From the NCBI RefSeq assembly GCF_900100375.1, contig NZ_FNEZ01000002.1, positions 620,001 through 684,000 on the forward strand: a stretch of DNA of 64,000 nucleotides. The letters run 5' to 3'. The notes below the pieces were generated by a model, which was not told the origin of the DNA, made no database searches, and saw nothing but the letters and a program-made list of their open reading frames with translations. Below are positions 33,627-42,934 of the stretch, in pieces. Source of the DNA: Flavobacterium noncentrifugens. GTDB taxonomy: Bacteria; Bacteroidota; Bacteroidia; Flavobacteriales; Flavobacteriaceae. The first letter of the stretch is position 1; each line of letters opens with the position of its first letter. A program made the position numbers and the translations under genes.

Positions 33627-36600
33627 ATGAACCAACCGCAACAGTTTAGCCTCGAAATACCATTTGAGGCAAGTTTTAAATTAGACGAACCGCTTTATTA
33701 TTTTAAAGATTCTAAAGATTGCGGCAGCTTTCGCCAAGTAGCCCTTAAAGCTGGATCGCATAATTTAACATTAACACATAAGAAAGATTCTGTTTATCTG
33801 GTACTTGATGTTGAAGGAAATTCCTTTACAGCTTCGGTTACTTTTAAACAAGGGATTTATAAATTTAGTGGCTTAGCCGAGCATTCTATTGAATATTCGA
33901 AACAAGATTTTAATTTATATAGGAATGGAACAAATGGTTATTCTTTAAGACCTGCTCAGTCTGGAGCTTTGTATTCTCTATTGTCCCATTGGTCTTTAAG
34001 TTATGATGCATGCACTATCGTACTTCCAACTGGGACTGGAAAGACGGAAACCATGTTGGTAGCGGTATTAGCGGATAATGCGCAAAGGGTATTGGTAGTC
34101 GTTCCGACAAAGGATTTAAAAAGGCAGTTGTCTCAAAAATTTGAAACTTGGGGTATGCTGCGACAACTAGGAGTAATAAGCGGCGCTACTTCAAACCCCA
34201 AAGTGCTTATATTGGATAAAATTATTTCCAGTCCTAGGGATATATTAGATATACAATCAGCAGAAATAATTGTCACTACTCCGGGCTTAATTGCGAGGGC
34301 AAGTTTCTCACTACTGGAAGCATTGAAAGGTACTTTTTCCCATATTTTCTTTGATGAGGCACATCATGTTGCAGCGACGGGCTGGGAAAGAATAAAGACA
34401 CAATTTGGAGATTCAAAAATTGTGCAATTTACGGCAACTCCATTTAGAAATGACAAGAAGCCAATAGAAGGCAAAATTCTCTATAATTATTCTCTAGCAA
34501 GAGCATTAAAGGACAATTGTTTTTCAAAAATTTCTTTGATATCGGTTGATGAAAGACATCCTAAAAGAAAAGATAAAGCAATCGCTGACGCTGCGATACA
34601 AAAACTTAGAGAAGACAGGTCAAATGGATGGACCAGGCATAAGGTTATGGTCAGGACTGAAAAGAGCAAACATGCGGAAGAACTATATAAGAGCTATAAA
34701 GAATGGTTTCCTGATGAGAGAATTGTTGTAGTTCACAATGAAACGAAAGCGCAGGCAAAGATTGTTGAAGAAATAAAAAGAGGCCTATATGATATTGTCA
34801 TATGTGTTGATATGCTTAAAGAGGGTTTTGACTATCCTGATTTTAAAATTGCAGCTGTACACAAGCTTCATAAATCTTTGGCTGTCCTGCTCCAGTTTAT
34901 TGGGCGATTTACCAGGACGCAGGAAGGTTTGGGAGATGCCTCATTTGTTGTAAATTTTGCAGATGAAAACTTATCTGTGGAATTGGAGAATTTATTGCAG
35001 GAAGGTTCTGGATGGGAAGAAGTTATCAGTGAAATAGCAGATGCCAGAAAGGCAGACGCGGAATCTTTGTTATCTTTTTTACAGGGTTGCAAACCTTTTT
35101 CAGGTTTTGATTCTCCTGATACAAAGTTAAACCCGAAGCTTGTTTATCCTGCCTTAAGTTGTATGTGCTACAGAGCAGCGAAGGTTGATTGGAATAATTT
35201 TAAATTTGCATTCAATCTTTCTAAATACGCTATTGCTCAGCCATATTATAACCCTGATGAAAACGTTTTTTATTTTACCACTCAGAAAAGAGAGAAGGTA
35301 AAATGGGCCAGAACAGATAAGCTGCGTGATCAGACTTGGAATTTAGTAGTAATACATTTTGATGCTGTGTCGCAATTGCTTTATATCGGATTTTCAGAAA
35401 AAACGCTGGAAATAGATAAATTAGTAGAATGCCTCACCGGATCCAAGCCAGATCGCGTGTCGGGAGATCCTGTTTTCAGAGCATTTGACTCGATAAATCG
35501 ACTAAGTATAGTGCATGCAGGGATTTTTAAGCCAGCTAGTCATTTGCATCGTTATTCAAGATTAAGCGGTTCAGATGTTACCACAGAACTAAGCAGGTGG
35601 AAAAGCGGAACAAGATGCCAGAAATCCGATTTTGTAGGAGTGGGGTTTAGAGATGGTTTTCCTGTAAGTGTTGGCGCCTCGGTTAAAGGGAAAATTTGGA
35701 GCCCGGCAAGAGTTGGTGATTTAAAGCAATGGAAATCATGGTGTATTCAGATAGGTAAACTTATTACTGATGATTCGATAGATTCGAATAAGTTACTGGA
35801 AGATTCTGCTGAAAAGACTGAGTTGAAGCTTTATCCTGACAACCTAATTGTAATGGCTTGTGATTGGTCAGAGGAACTTTATGATAAAATACATAAAATT
35901 ACAGTCAGTTCAGGTTCAGTTTCTTATCTGCTTAGCGAGGCATATATTAAGCTTTTAAGTGCTAAGGATGATAAGGCACATTTTGTTTTTTATCTTCAGA
36001 ATGAGAAGATAGAATTTAGCATCAGGCTAGGAGGTGAAAGAGGGCATAGTATTGAGGGATTGGATAAGAGCCGTTTTTTTGTTGAAGGATTAAGAAGCGA
36101 GCCAATGGAGTTAAAAGAATTCTTTGAAAAGTATCCGCCCACGATGTTCCTATTAAATGGCGACACTATCGCGGGATGTATTTGGACTCAATATACCCAA
36201 GTTTCTGCTGTCAGGATTCCTGATGACAGAATTGAATCCCTAAGATGGGAAGAAGTCCAATACAGTACTGAGTCGATGTACAAAGGAAGCTTACAGCGTA
36301 AAAATTCTGTGCAGGAGTATATGATGAAAAGATTAGTTAGCCAAGGAGCAAAAGTAGTTTTTAATGATGATAATTCAGGGGAGTCAGCTGATGTAGTTGC
36401 AATATTTCATGATGCAGATACCATCAGATTTGAAATGGTGCATTGTAAATATTCAAAAAATACTGCCGGTTCCAGGCTTTCAGATTTATATGAAGTCTGC
36501 GGACAGGCTATTGTGTCCTTACGGTATAAATGGAAACCAGAAGAATTGTTAAAACATATGGAAAGGCGTGATAATACAGGCGTTTTAAAAGGAAGAAGAT

Positions 36601-36803
36601 TTTATTATGGAACTAAAGATGATATTGAGAATATTAGAAAGGCGCTTCGATATAGCGAGGTAAAGTTTGAATTTGCAGTAGCGCAACCAGGTGTAAATAT
36701 TAAACAATTAAACGATGAGATGACGGATTTCTTAAGTTCTGTATATTCAACGGTTGTTGACATGACAGAAACCAAATTGAAATGTTATTTTAATAGTAAA
36801 TAG
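33627..36803 (+). CDS. DEAD/DEAH helicase with C-terminal nuclease-like domain
   Basis: 1058 aa. Superfamily 2 motifs: I LPTGTGKT (133-140), Ia VVPTKDLKRQL, II FFDEAHH (DEAH 243-246), III QFTATPFRND, V DMLKEGFDYPDFKIAAVH and VI QFIGRFTRT. After a long middle region a restriction-endonuclease-like fold seems to follow (about 890-960): VQEYMMKRLVSQG, ESADVVAIF and FEMVHCKYS, which gives an E/D..E.x.K-type core. The plan fits restriction or anti-phage helicases acting on DNA. It is the only gene between the two ~190-bp direct repeats, so it arrived as a one-gene island. Family and target remain open. Confidence 0.75.
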   Translation: MNQPQQFSLEIPFEASFKLDEPLYYFKDSKDCGSFRQVALKAGSHNLTLTHKKDSVYLVLDVEGNSFTASVTFKQGIYKFSGLAEHSIEYSKQDFNLYRNGTNGYSLRPAQSGALYSLLSHWSLSYDACTIVLPTGTGKTETMLVAVLADNAQRVLVVVPTKDLKRQLSQKFETWGMLRQLGVISGATSNPKVLILDKIISSPRDILDIQSAEIIVTTPGLIARASFSLLEALKGTFSHIFFDEAHHVAATGWERIKTQFGDSKIVQFTATPFRNDKKPIEGKILYNYSLARALKDNCFSKISLISVDERHPKRKDKAIADAAIQKLREDRSNGWTRHKVMVRTEKSKHAEELYKSYKEWFPDERIVVVHNETKAQAKIVEEIKRGLYDIVICVDMLKEGFDYPDFKIAAVHKLHKSLAVLLQFIGRFTRTQEGLGDASFVVNFADENLSVELENLLQEGSGWEEVISEIADARKADAESLLSFLQGCKPFSGFDSPDTKLNPKLVYPALSCMCYRAAKVDWNNFKFAFNLSKYAIAQPYYNPDENVFYFTTQKREKVKWARTDKLRDQTWNLVVIHFDAVSQLLYIGFSEKTLEIDKLVECLTGSKPDRVSGDPVFRAFDSINRLSIVHAGIFKPASHLHRYSRLSGSDVTTELSRWKSGTRCQKSDFVGVGFRDGFPVSVGASVKGKIWSPARVGDLKQWKSWCIQIGKLITDDSIDSNKLLEDSAEKTELKLYPDNLIVMACDWSEELYDKIHKITVSSGSVSYLLSEAYIKLLSAKDDKAHFVFYLQNEKIEFSIRLGGERGHSIEGLDKSRFFVEGLRSEPMELKEFFEKYPPTMFLLNGDTIAGCIWTQYTQVSAVRIPDDRIESLRWEEVQYSTESMYKGSLQRKNSVQEYMMKRLVSQGAKVVFNDDNSGESADVVAIFHDADTIRFEMVHCKYSKNTAGSRLSDLYEVCGQAIVSLRYKWKPEELLKHMERRDNTGVLKGRRFYYGTKDDIENIRKALRYSEVKFEFAVAQPGVNIKQLNDEMTDFLSSVYSTVVDMTETKLKCYFNSK

Positions 36804-36930
36804 TTCATATTTATAATCATAAAAAAACACAGTAATTGCCCTGAAATCCGAAGTTCAATATATTAAACTTAAAGTAGATTCAGGAGTTTTTGGATCCGTA
36901 TAAAACAAGAAAAATTCCTGTATCTACAGG

Positions 36931-37128
36931 GGCTTTTTATTCAGCGGAGAAAAAGGGATTATTTTCATTGATCCCAATGAGGGGAGTCCTGCAAAGAAAA
37001 ACCAACCGCCTGTCGGCGCTTACGTTTTTTTGTTTTCTGTCCGCTTACGAAAGCGAGCTTTCGACGCAGTCATAAAACAAAAAAACCGAAACTCACGTTT
37101 CGGTTTTTCTTTGCGGAGAAAGAGGGAT
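36931..37128. repeat. Right ~190-bp direct repeat, ends inside tRNA-Ser
   Basis: The partner of 33201-33390. It contains a GCGGAGAAAAAGGGATT box at 36944-36960 and ends in the tRNA-Ser 3' end (GCGGAGAAAGAGGGATT at 37112-37128). Four such boxes (33216, 33378, 36944, 37112) lie in the same orientation, pointing to at least two integration events at this tRNA. Confidence 0.75.
37072..37108 (-). terminator. Terminator of tRNA-Ser
   Basis: CCGAAAC (37085-37091) pairs with GTTTCGG (37096-37102); on the minus strand a run of T follows. The same hairpin is duplicated at 33350-33367. Confidence 0.7.
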
Positions 37129-37198
37129 TCGAACCCCCGGACCTGTTACAGTCAACAGTTTTCAAGACTGCCGCAATCGACCACTCTGCCATTTCTCC
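37113..37198 (-). tRNA. tRNA-Ser (anticodon UGA)
   Basis: 86 nt. The acceptor stem GGAGAAA/TTTCTCC, discriminator G, D-arm with GGCAGAGTGGTCGA, anticodon stem CAGTC/GACTG-like around CTTGAAAA (TGA anticodon), long variable arm typical of Ser and GGTTCGAATCC T-arm are all visible. CCA is not encoded. Its 3' end is the integration site of the neighbouring island. Confidence 0.95.
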
Positions 37199-37230
37199 AA
37201 TAAGGTCGCGCTAATTGTTCTTAGCGGTTG

Positions 37231-37262
37231 CAAATATAGCAACCTTTTCCATTCTGCAAAAA
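37231..37262 (-). promoter_or_regulatory. Promoter of tRNA-Ser
   Basis: TATATTTG (-7) and TTG (-33) with an 18-base spacer on the minus strand, about 33 bp from the tRNA 5' end. It matches the Bacteroidota sigma-A consensus well. Confidence 0.75.
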
Positions 37263-37404
37263 CTATTTGTCTAAAAAATCATTTTATTTTTTGAAAGAAA
37301 TTTAACTGTTTCATATTCTATGCTTTAGCATTTGGAAAGCCGCACAGCAAATTTGGCATTGGGTATTCGTGAATAAACAACCTTAGAAATGGTACGATAA
37401 CTTA

Positions 37405-37448
37405 AGTGAGTGCATAGTGAGTGCATAGTCCAAGCATAGTAAATGCAT
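37405..37448. repeat. Four tandem 11-bp repeats
   Basis: Units AGTGAGTGCAT, AGTGAGTGCAT, AGTCCAAGCAT and AGTAAATGCAT follow without gaps. The period of 11 bp is about one helical turn. They lie 110 bp upstream of the DUF6266 gene. The remaining bases of 37263-37559 are A/T-rich and hold no gene. Confidence 0.7.
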
Positions 37449-37559
37449 TAAAAACAAATTTTTTATGTATGTAATATGTATTTTATATTCATTTTTTTTG
37501 GTTAAAGTGTTTTTTATTTAGAAAATTATTTATAATTTTAGTCTGTAAATCAAAGCATT

Positions 37560-38288
37560 ATGGCTAAAATTACTTCTTCAGGACAAATCAAAGGAACCGT
37601 AGGTCCGGTTTCATACCGTTCCATAAACGGACAGGCAATCGTGCAAAGCAGGCCCGGCACCATTAAACAATCCAAAGCGACAAAAGCCAGTGGTTTTGAC
37701 TTTGGCCGTGCCAGCCGCACCTCAAAAGCAATCCGTACCGCCTTGTTTCCGGTGCTGCGTGATTTTGAGGATTCGGCTTTTTACAGGCGGTTTACAGGAT
37801 TGGTTACGAAGGCAACGCTTGCAGCAAACAGCGGGATTTCAGGACGAAGAATTTTGAAGGATGGGGATTTATCTTTGTTGGCGAATACCGATTGCAACAA
37901 TAGCAGCCCTTTTTCACGCTACTGCCTTGTTGAGGTGCACGGCGGAATCGAAAACCACCGCATGTCGCTTTCGCTTCCGGCATTCGACATCAAACAGCAG
38001 CTGGTGCAGTTGCCGAACGCCACACATGCCACATTGTGCTACCTGGTCGTTGCCATCAATCCTGAAACCTTGGCGGAAACGCATGCTGAAATGTTTGAGC
38101 TGCCATTGTCTTTCACAGCGGTTTCAACGGAGGCAGTTGCATGGCTTACAGGACCGCTGCCTGAAAACCAGCTGCTGGTCATTGCCTCTGCCATATTCTA
38201 TTTCAGGAAAAACAAGCTTGCAGGCATGATCGGGCAAAACAGCAGGGATTTCCATCCTTGTGAAATTACTGCGGTTTTGCTTACATAA
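37560..38288 (+). CDS. DUF6266 family protein
   Basis: 242 aa. The N-terminus (MAKITSSGQIKGTVGPVSYR, then NGQAIVQSRPG) and SRTSKAIRTALFPVLRDFED are typical of DUF6266, a family found in many paralogous copies in Bacteroidota. No signal peptide. The function is unknown. The single gene sits directly at the end of the tRNA-Ser island, and its upstream 11-bp repeats may take part in control. Confidence 0.8.
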   Translation: MAKITSSGQIKGTVGPVSYRSINGQAIVQSRPGTIKQSKATKASGFDFGRASRTSKAIRTALFPVLRDFEDSAFYRRFTGLVTKATLAANSGISGRRILKDGDLSLLANTDCNNSSPFSRYCLVEVHGGIENHRMSLSLPAFDIKQQLVQLPNATHATLCYLVVAINPETLAETHAEMFELPLSFTAVSTEAVAWLTGPLPENQLLVIASAIFYFRKNKLAGMIGQNSRDFHPCEITAVLLT

Positions 38289-38341
38289 GATCGGCTGGAA
38301 ATGTAGGGCAGGGCATAGGATTCCGGTCAATTGATGATTGA

Positions 38342-39313
38342 TCAGATCAAAACAACCAAACGCTTTCCACTGTCAATATCTGCTTCCCAGGCGTTTTCAA
38401 TTTCCGCCAGGCCAACAGTCACCGTTTCAATTTTTAATTTCCTGTCGGCGGCGAGCTGGAAGGCTTCGGGAAGTATTTCGGAGATCAGCAGCTTCATTTC
38501 TTCCGGTGTCCAGCTTCCCAACCCCGAACCTGAGATTTGGATGTCGGTCCCACGCAAAATAGAAGATGATAAAGTAATCGTATCACCCGTAATTCCGCCA
38601 ACGGTAACATACCGCGTCCGGTTTGAAAATCCGCCGTTTCCTTTTAATGCTGACAGGATCAGTTCTGCACTATGTCCCCAAAGGTAATCGACTACAACGG
38701 CAATCGGATTTTGTTTGTGAACGGTTTTGATCTGTGAAACGAAAGCAGCATCCTCTTGACTCAGCGAAATAATGTCATCCGCGCCCAAGGGCAATAAAGC
38801 TTCCAATGCTTGTTGGTTTCTGCCCGTCACAATGATCTTTTTCGCACCATAATGCCTGGCAAGCTGTACGGCAATTTTTCCGGTAACGCCTGTGGCGCCA
38901 TTTATCAAAACAGTTTCTCCTTTTTGCAGGTTTCCCCTGAACCGCAACGCCATAGCCGAACCCATTACTGCATTGGGCAGGGCTGCCGCAGTTGCATTGT
39001 CGAGATGTTCAGGCAGCCTTACGATCCGGTCTTTCCCAACAATTGCTTTCTCGGCAATCATGCCGCTGATACCGATTCCGTAAACCCGCGTCCCGTCTTC
39101 GAGCAGGCCAACACCGTCACCGCCAACAACTTTTGCCGTCCATGCTTCATTTTGGGTCGAATAATGTTTGCCGCTCGCGCGCATTTTGTCTAGGTTTTTT
39201 ACGGCCGACGCTTTTACTGAAATCTGTAATTCGTTTTCGTTTTGCACCTGTGGTGCTGCAAAATCTGCATATTTTGGCATGTCACCGGGATGGAATACTA
39301 CTGCTGCTTTCAT
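38342..39313 (-). CDS. Zinc-independent MDR alcohol dehydrogenase / quinone oxidoreductase-like
   Basis: 323 aa, medium-chain dehydrogenase fold. The GroES-like N-terminus (VVGGDGVGLLEDGTRVYG) and the Rossmann part (TVLINGATGVTGKIAVQLAR, IIVTGRNQQALEAL) are clear. The catalytic zinc cysteine and histidine are missing, which matches NADPH-dependent quinone oxidoreductase-like members. A Crp-like gene precedes it 59 bp upstream on the same strand, so they may share a transcript. Confidence 0.82.
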   Translation of the reverse strand: MKAAVVFHPGDMPKYADFAAPQVQNENELQISVKASAVKNLDKMRASGKHYSTQNEAWTAKVVGGDGVGLLEDGTRVYGIGISGMIAEKAIVGKDRIVRLPEHLDNATAAALPNAVMGSAMALRFRGNLQKGETVLINGATGVTGKIAVQLARHYGAKKIIVTGRNQQALEALLPLGADDIISLSQEDAAFVSQIKTVHKQNPIAVVVDYLWGHSAELILSALKGNGGFSNRTRYVTVGGITGDTITLSSSILRGTDIQISGSGLGSWTPEEMKLLISEILPEAFQLAADRKLKIETVTVGLAEIENAWEADIDSGKRLVVLI

Positions 39314-39372
39314 GGTTTAAATTTTATACAAAGCTACGGTGCAGCAGAGCGGGCTTGCAATAACATTTGTTA

Positions 39373-39960
39373 TCAAATTGGCTTACCGCTTTGTTTTGCA
39401 AGTTTGCTTTTTATCCTGCTGAGGTGCACAGTAGAAATTCCGAGATAAGAAGCAATGTAATGTTGCGGAACCCGCTTTACAATTTCCGGCCTTTCGGACA
39501 TTAAATTAATATAGCGCTGTTGCGGACTGTCTTTGATCGACGAAAAGAAATATTTCATATAATCGAATGTCCGCTCAAAAATTTTGTCAATGAACACATT
39601 CCGGAGTTGTGGAATTTCGTTGATTTCCTCAATGATCCTGTCGAGATCGTTTTTATGGATCCACCACAATATGCTGGGTTCAATAGTCTCAATGGTAGTT
39701 TGGCTTGGAATGTCTTTCCTGAAACTTTCAATAGAACCGACCATTTCGTTCTCGAAGAAAAACTGCGAAGTGGCTTCTTTTCCGTTGTTGTTGAACCATA
39801 CCCGGATGCATCCTTTTTCAATCAGGAACATCTTTTTTGAAATTTTGCCTTCTTCCAAAAGCACGGTTTTAGCTGGCACGGCAACACGGATGAAGCAACT
39901 TTTATAGTCGTTCCATTTCTCGTCTCCAATCTGGAATTTCTTTCTAAATTGTTCAAACAT
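39373..39960 (-). CDS. Crp/Fnr family transcriptional regulator
   Basis: 195 aa. The cyclic-nucleotide-binding-like beta-roll (VLLEEGKISKKMFLIEKGCI, WFNNNGKEATSQFFFENEM) is followed by helices (RYINLMSERPEIVKRVPQHY) and a winged helix (IASYLGISTVHLSRIKSKL). Such small Crp-like proteins are common in Bacteroidota next to oxidoreductases and probably control the downstream MDR enzyme. The cAMP-contacting residues are not conserved. Confidence 0.85.
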   Translation of the reverse strand: MFEQFRKKFQIGDEKWNDYKSCFIRVAVPAKTVLLEEGKISKKMFLIEKGCIRVWFNNNGKEATSQFFFENEMVGSIESFRKDIPSQTTIETIEPSILWWIHKNDLDRIIEEINEIPQLRNVFIDKIFERTFDYMKYFFSSIKDSPQQRYINLMSERPEIVKRVPQHYIASYLGISTVHLSRIKSKLAKQSGKPI

Positions 39961-40315
39961 GATTTTACGGTATATTCAAATTGTTTTTCATTCCGATAAA
40001 TCTAATTAATTAAACCGGAATTCGTTTAGGACTAAAAGACAAATGATTGAAAATGACAAAACCAGGAGGTTGTAAAAAAGCACATCAATGAAATACGTTC
40101 TGAATCTTATAAATCTGAACCCATAAATATTTAATACGGATACGAAACTCAAATTAAAGCAAACTATTTATTCATGTTCCGGGTTGTAAACCGGTTCCGG
40201 CCAAAAAGGATTGGCATTTGAGCTTTACGAGTGTTCCCTGGATAAGCCATAGATACGCCCTTATACTTTATGAAGAGCCATGAACAGGCTACCTGAAAAT
40301 GGCGTGCGGCCAGCA
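39961..40315. other. Intergenic stretch without recognised genes
   Basis: 355 bases between a Crp-like gene and the rib operon terminator. No open frame or RNA structure stands out; it should hold the promoter of the Crp-like gene, but no TAnnTTTG with a good -33 was found. Confidence 0.4.
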
Positions 40316-40345
40316 TAAAAAAAACCGGACGCTATGCCGGTTTAT
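40316..40345 (-). terminator. Terminator of the ribB operon
   Basis: On the minus strand AAACCGG and CCGGTTT pair with an 8-base loop and are followed by a run of T. Confidence 0.85.
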
Positions 40346-40355
40346 CCTGTAAAAT

Positions 40356-41489
40356 TTAGTAATTCACGTATTCCGTGATCTCCAAACCGTATCCAATCAT
40401 CCCGACCCTTTTGGTATGCTCTGAATTCGAAACGAGCCTGATCTTTGAAATGTCGATGTCGTGCAGGATCTGTGCGCCAATACCGAAATCTTTTGCATCC
40501 ATTTTAATTTCCGGCGCTTTGTGTTGGCCTTGTGCCTGCAATGATTTAAGTTCAGATAGTCTGTTCAGCAAATTGCTTGAAGCTTCTTCCTGGTTGATAA
40601 ACAAAATAGCGCCTTTGCCTTCTTCGTTGATCCTTTGAAACATCTGCTCCAATTTTTTATCGGGATTGTTGGTCAGCGTGCCGAGGATGTCATTGTTCAC
40701 CTGTGTCGAGTTGACCCTTGTCAGGACTGGTTCACCTGCACTCCAGCTTCCTTTTGTTAAAGCAACGTGAACCTGTTTGTTCGTAGTCTGTAAGTAAGCG
40801 CGCAGGCGGAAAGTACCGAAACGCGTTTCTATGTCAAAATCTTCTTTTTTTACGATCAGGCTGTCGTGCTGCATTCTGTAAGCCACCAAATCTTCAATGG
40901 ATACAATCTTGAGGTCGAATTTTTTAGCGACAACCATCAGTTCCGGCAATCTGGCCATCGAACCGTCTTCATTCAGGATTTCAACAAGGATTCCGGCCGG
41001 TTTAAAACCTGCAAGTCGCGCCAGGTCAATCGATGCTTCTGTGTGGCCGGTACGTCTTAAAACACCGCCCTGTTTGGCTTGCAGCGGAAAGATATGCCCA
41101 GGCCGCCCAAGATCTTCAGGCTTGGTATTCTCGTCGGTTAAAAATTGGATGGTTTTAGCACGGTCGTGGACAGAAATCCCGGTCGTACAACCGTGTCCGA
41201 TCAAATCAACTGAAACTGTAAATTGGGTTTGGTGCAACACGGTATTGTTAGTCACCATTAAGTTGAGTTCAAGCTCTTTGCATCGGCTTTCCGTTAACGG
41301 CGCACAAATGAGTCCGCGGCCGTTGGTTGCCATAAAGTTGATCATTTCAGGTGTCACTTTTTCCGCAGCAGCGATAAAATCACCTTCGTTTTCACGGTCT
41401 TCGTCATCTACGACTATAATGATTTTTCCCTGGCGGATGTCTTCTATGGCTTCCTCTATGGTGTTGAGTTGTATGTTGTCAGTAATCAT
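40356..41489 (-). CDS. ribB: 3,4-dihydroxy-2-butanone 4-phosphate synthase with degenerate GTP cyclohydrolase II domain
   Basis: 377 aa. Residues 1-205 are RibB: VVDDEDRENEGDFI with metal ligands, LICAPL, CTTGISVHDRA and HTEASIDLARLAGF. It makes the four-carbon unit of riboflavin from ribulose 5-phosphate. Residues 206-377 align in position with RibA, but the zinc cysteines (C-x-D-C-G region) are replaced by NSTQVNNDILG, so GTP cyclohydrolase II activity should be absent. A separate RibA must exist. The start overlaps the lptG stop by four bases (ATGA). Confidence 0.9.
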   Translation of the reverse strand: MITDNIQLNTIEEAIEDIRQGKIIIVVDDEDRENEGDFIAAAEKVTPEMINFMATNGRGLICAPLTESRCKELELNLMVTNNTVLHQTQFTVSVDLIGHGCTTGISVHDRAKTIQFLTDENTKPEDLGRPGHIFPLQAKQGGVLRRTGHTEASIDLARLAGFKPAGILVEILNEDGSMARLPELMVVAKKFDLKIVSIEDLVAYRMQHDSLIVKKEDFDIETRFGTFRLRAYLQTTNKQVHVALTKGSWSAGEPVLTRVNSTQVNNDILGTLTNNPDKKLEQMFQRINEEGKGAILFINQEEASSNLLNRLSELKSLQAQGQHKAPEIKMDAKDFGIGAQILHDIDISKIRLVSNSEHTKRVGMIGYGLEITEYVNY

Positions 41490-42928
41490 TGTTTTGTTTT
41501 TTTGGGAGGAAAAATTTTCTGAAATAATTTTTGGAAGGGCAGTAAAACCACATCCATATTTATCAATCCGATATCATTTGTAGCACGATACGTAAGCAGC
41601 AGCGCAAGTGGTGTCAGTATGAAAGATGACATCCAGGCACCAAGAAATGGCGGAATTCCGTTTTCCTGTGCTACTTTTCTTCCAAATGTATTGATAAAGT
41701 GGTAGATGATAAAGATCAATATTGCAAATACGATGGGAAGCCCAAGTCCGCCTTTTCGGATGATCGCCCCGAGCGGTGCGCCGATAAAAAACATCAGTAC
41801 GCAGGCATACGCGATCACAAATTTTTCATACAGCGCGATCCAGTGGCTGTTGATGGTTTTTTGTTTGTTTTCCAATTCGAATTTTGATCCGTCGATTGAA
41901 AAATTAGAACTCGAAATATTGGCAGAAGCCATCTTCAGGATCTGCGCTTTTTCTTCAGGCGCAACATCGGAAAGCAATTCTTTTTTTGGATCCAGCTTTA
42001 CATTTCCTTCGCTTTTAGACCTGATATTATTGATGCCGGTGCGTTGGTAAATATTGTCTGCAAACGAAACCACATCTTTGCGATAGCTTTTATTCAGGGA
42101 ATCTAAAGTGTATTTTAGTTCTCTGACATTCAGCATGTTGTTGGTGTTTGAAATTTCCTGGTCGGCACCTTCAACATTATTTAATTTAGACAGATCAAGA
42201 TTGATCGTGTAGTGTTTGAAAGAACTTTTCGCAAAAGGAAGCTTGTTGCGTTCTTCATATTTTTTAGGCACGACATCTTCATAGTAATAACCGTCGTTCA
42301 ATACTAATTTTAAGATGTTCGATTTTTCGTTGCTTAAGAGTTCGCCAGTCTTGGCTTTGATGACGTTTTTAGTACCGTCGTAGAGATTCGTTTTTTTATG
42401 GATCGTGACGCCGGTAAGGAAATTTCCGTTTTCACCAGACTTTTTATTCACCTTAATATTGTAAATGCCCACATCGCTGAATTGTCCTTCGGCAATCGCC
42501 ATCGCAGGTTTCATCTGGGCGATGTCTTTCCTGAAATTAATGAATTTGTATTCGGCAAACGGAATCACATTATTCGCAAAAAAGAAAGCGCAAACGCTTA
42601 AGATCAGAATGAAATAGGTGAGGCTTCGCATCGCGCGCTGCAGCGAAATTCCTGAAGATTTCATTGCGGCAAATTCATAATTCTCGGCTAAATTCCCAAA
42701 AGTCATGATCGAAGCGAGCAAGATCGAAAGCGGCAAAACCAGCGGAATGATCCGTGGCATGGCAAATAATAAAAATTTAAGGACCAAAATCAGGTCAAGG
42801 TCTTTTCCGGCAAGTTCCGAAATGAAAAGCCAAACCGTCTGTAAAATGAAGATAAAAAACAGGATTACAAATACCGATGCAAATGTCGATATAAAAGTTT
42901 TTAAAAGGTACTTGTCGAGGATTTTCAC
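41486..42928 (-). CDS. LptF/LptG family permease
   Basis: 480 aa. Three N-terminal helices (FISTFASVFVILFFIFILQ, LLFAMPRIIPLVLPLSILLAS), a large periplasmic beta-jellyroll, and three C-terminal helices (LPIVFAILIFIIYHFINTFG). This is the inner-membrane partner of LptB that drives lipopolysaccharide from the membrane to the LptA bridge. Long for the family because of an insertion in the periplasmic domain. It lies between lolA and ribB in one envelope-related transcription unit. Confidence 0.88.
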   Translation of the reverse strand: MKILDKYLLKTFISTFASVFVILFFIFILQTVWLFISELAGKDLDLILVLKFLLFAMPRIIPLVLPLSILLASIMTFGNLAENYEFAAMKSSGISLQRAMRSLTYFILILSVCAFFFANNVIPFAEYKFINFRKDIAQMKPAMAIAEGQFSDVGIYNIKVNKKSGENGNFLTGVTIHKKTNLYDGTKNVIKAKTGELLSNEKSNILKLVLNDGYYYEDVVPKKYEERNKLPFAKSSFKHYTINLDLSKLNNVEGADQEISNTNNMLNVRELKYTLDSLNKSYRKDVVSFADNIYQRTGINNIRSKSEGNVKLDPKKELLSDVAPEEKAQILKMASANISSSNFSIDGSKFELENKQKTINSHWIALYEKFVIAYACVLMFFIGAPLGAIIRKGGLGLPIVFAILIFIIYHFINTFGRKVAQENGIPPFLGAWMSSFILTPLALLLTYRATNDIGLINMDVVLLPFQKLFQKIFPPKKTKQ

Positions 42929-42934
42929 TACAAA

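Noticed and set aside
36890-37075. Open frame of 61 codons before tRNA-Ser
   Set aside because: It is part of the right direct repeat and reads the same noncoding sequence as 33201-33390.
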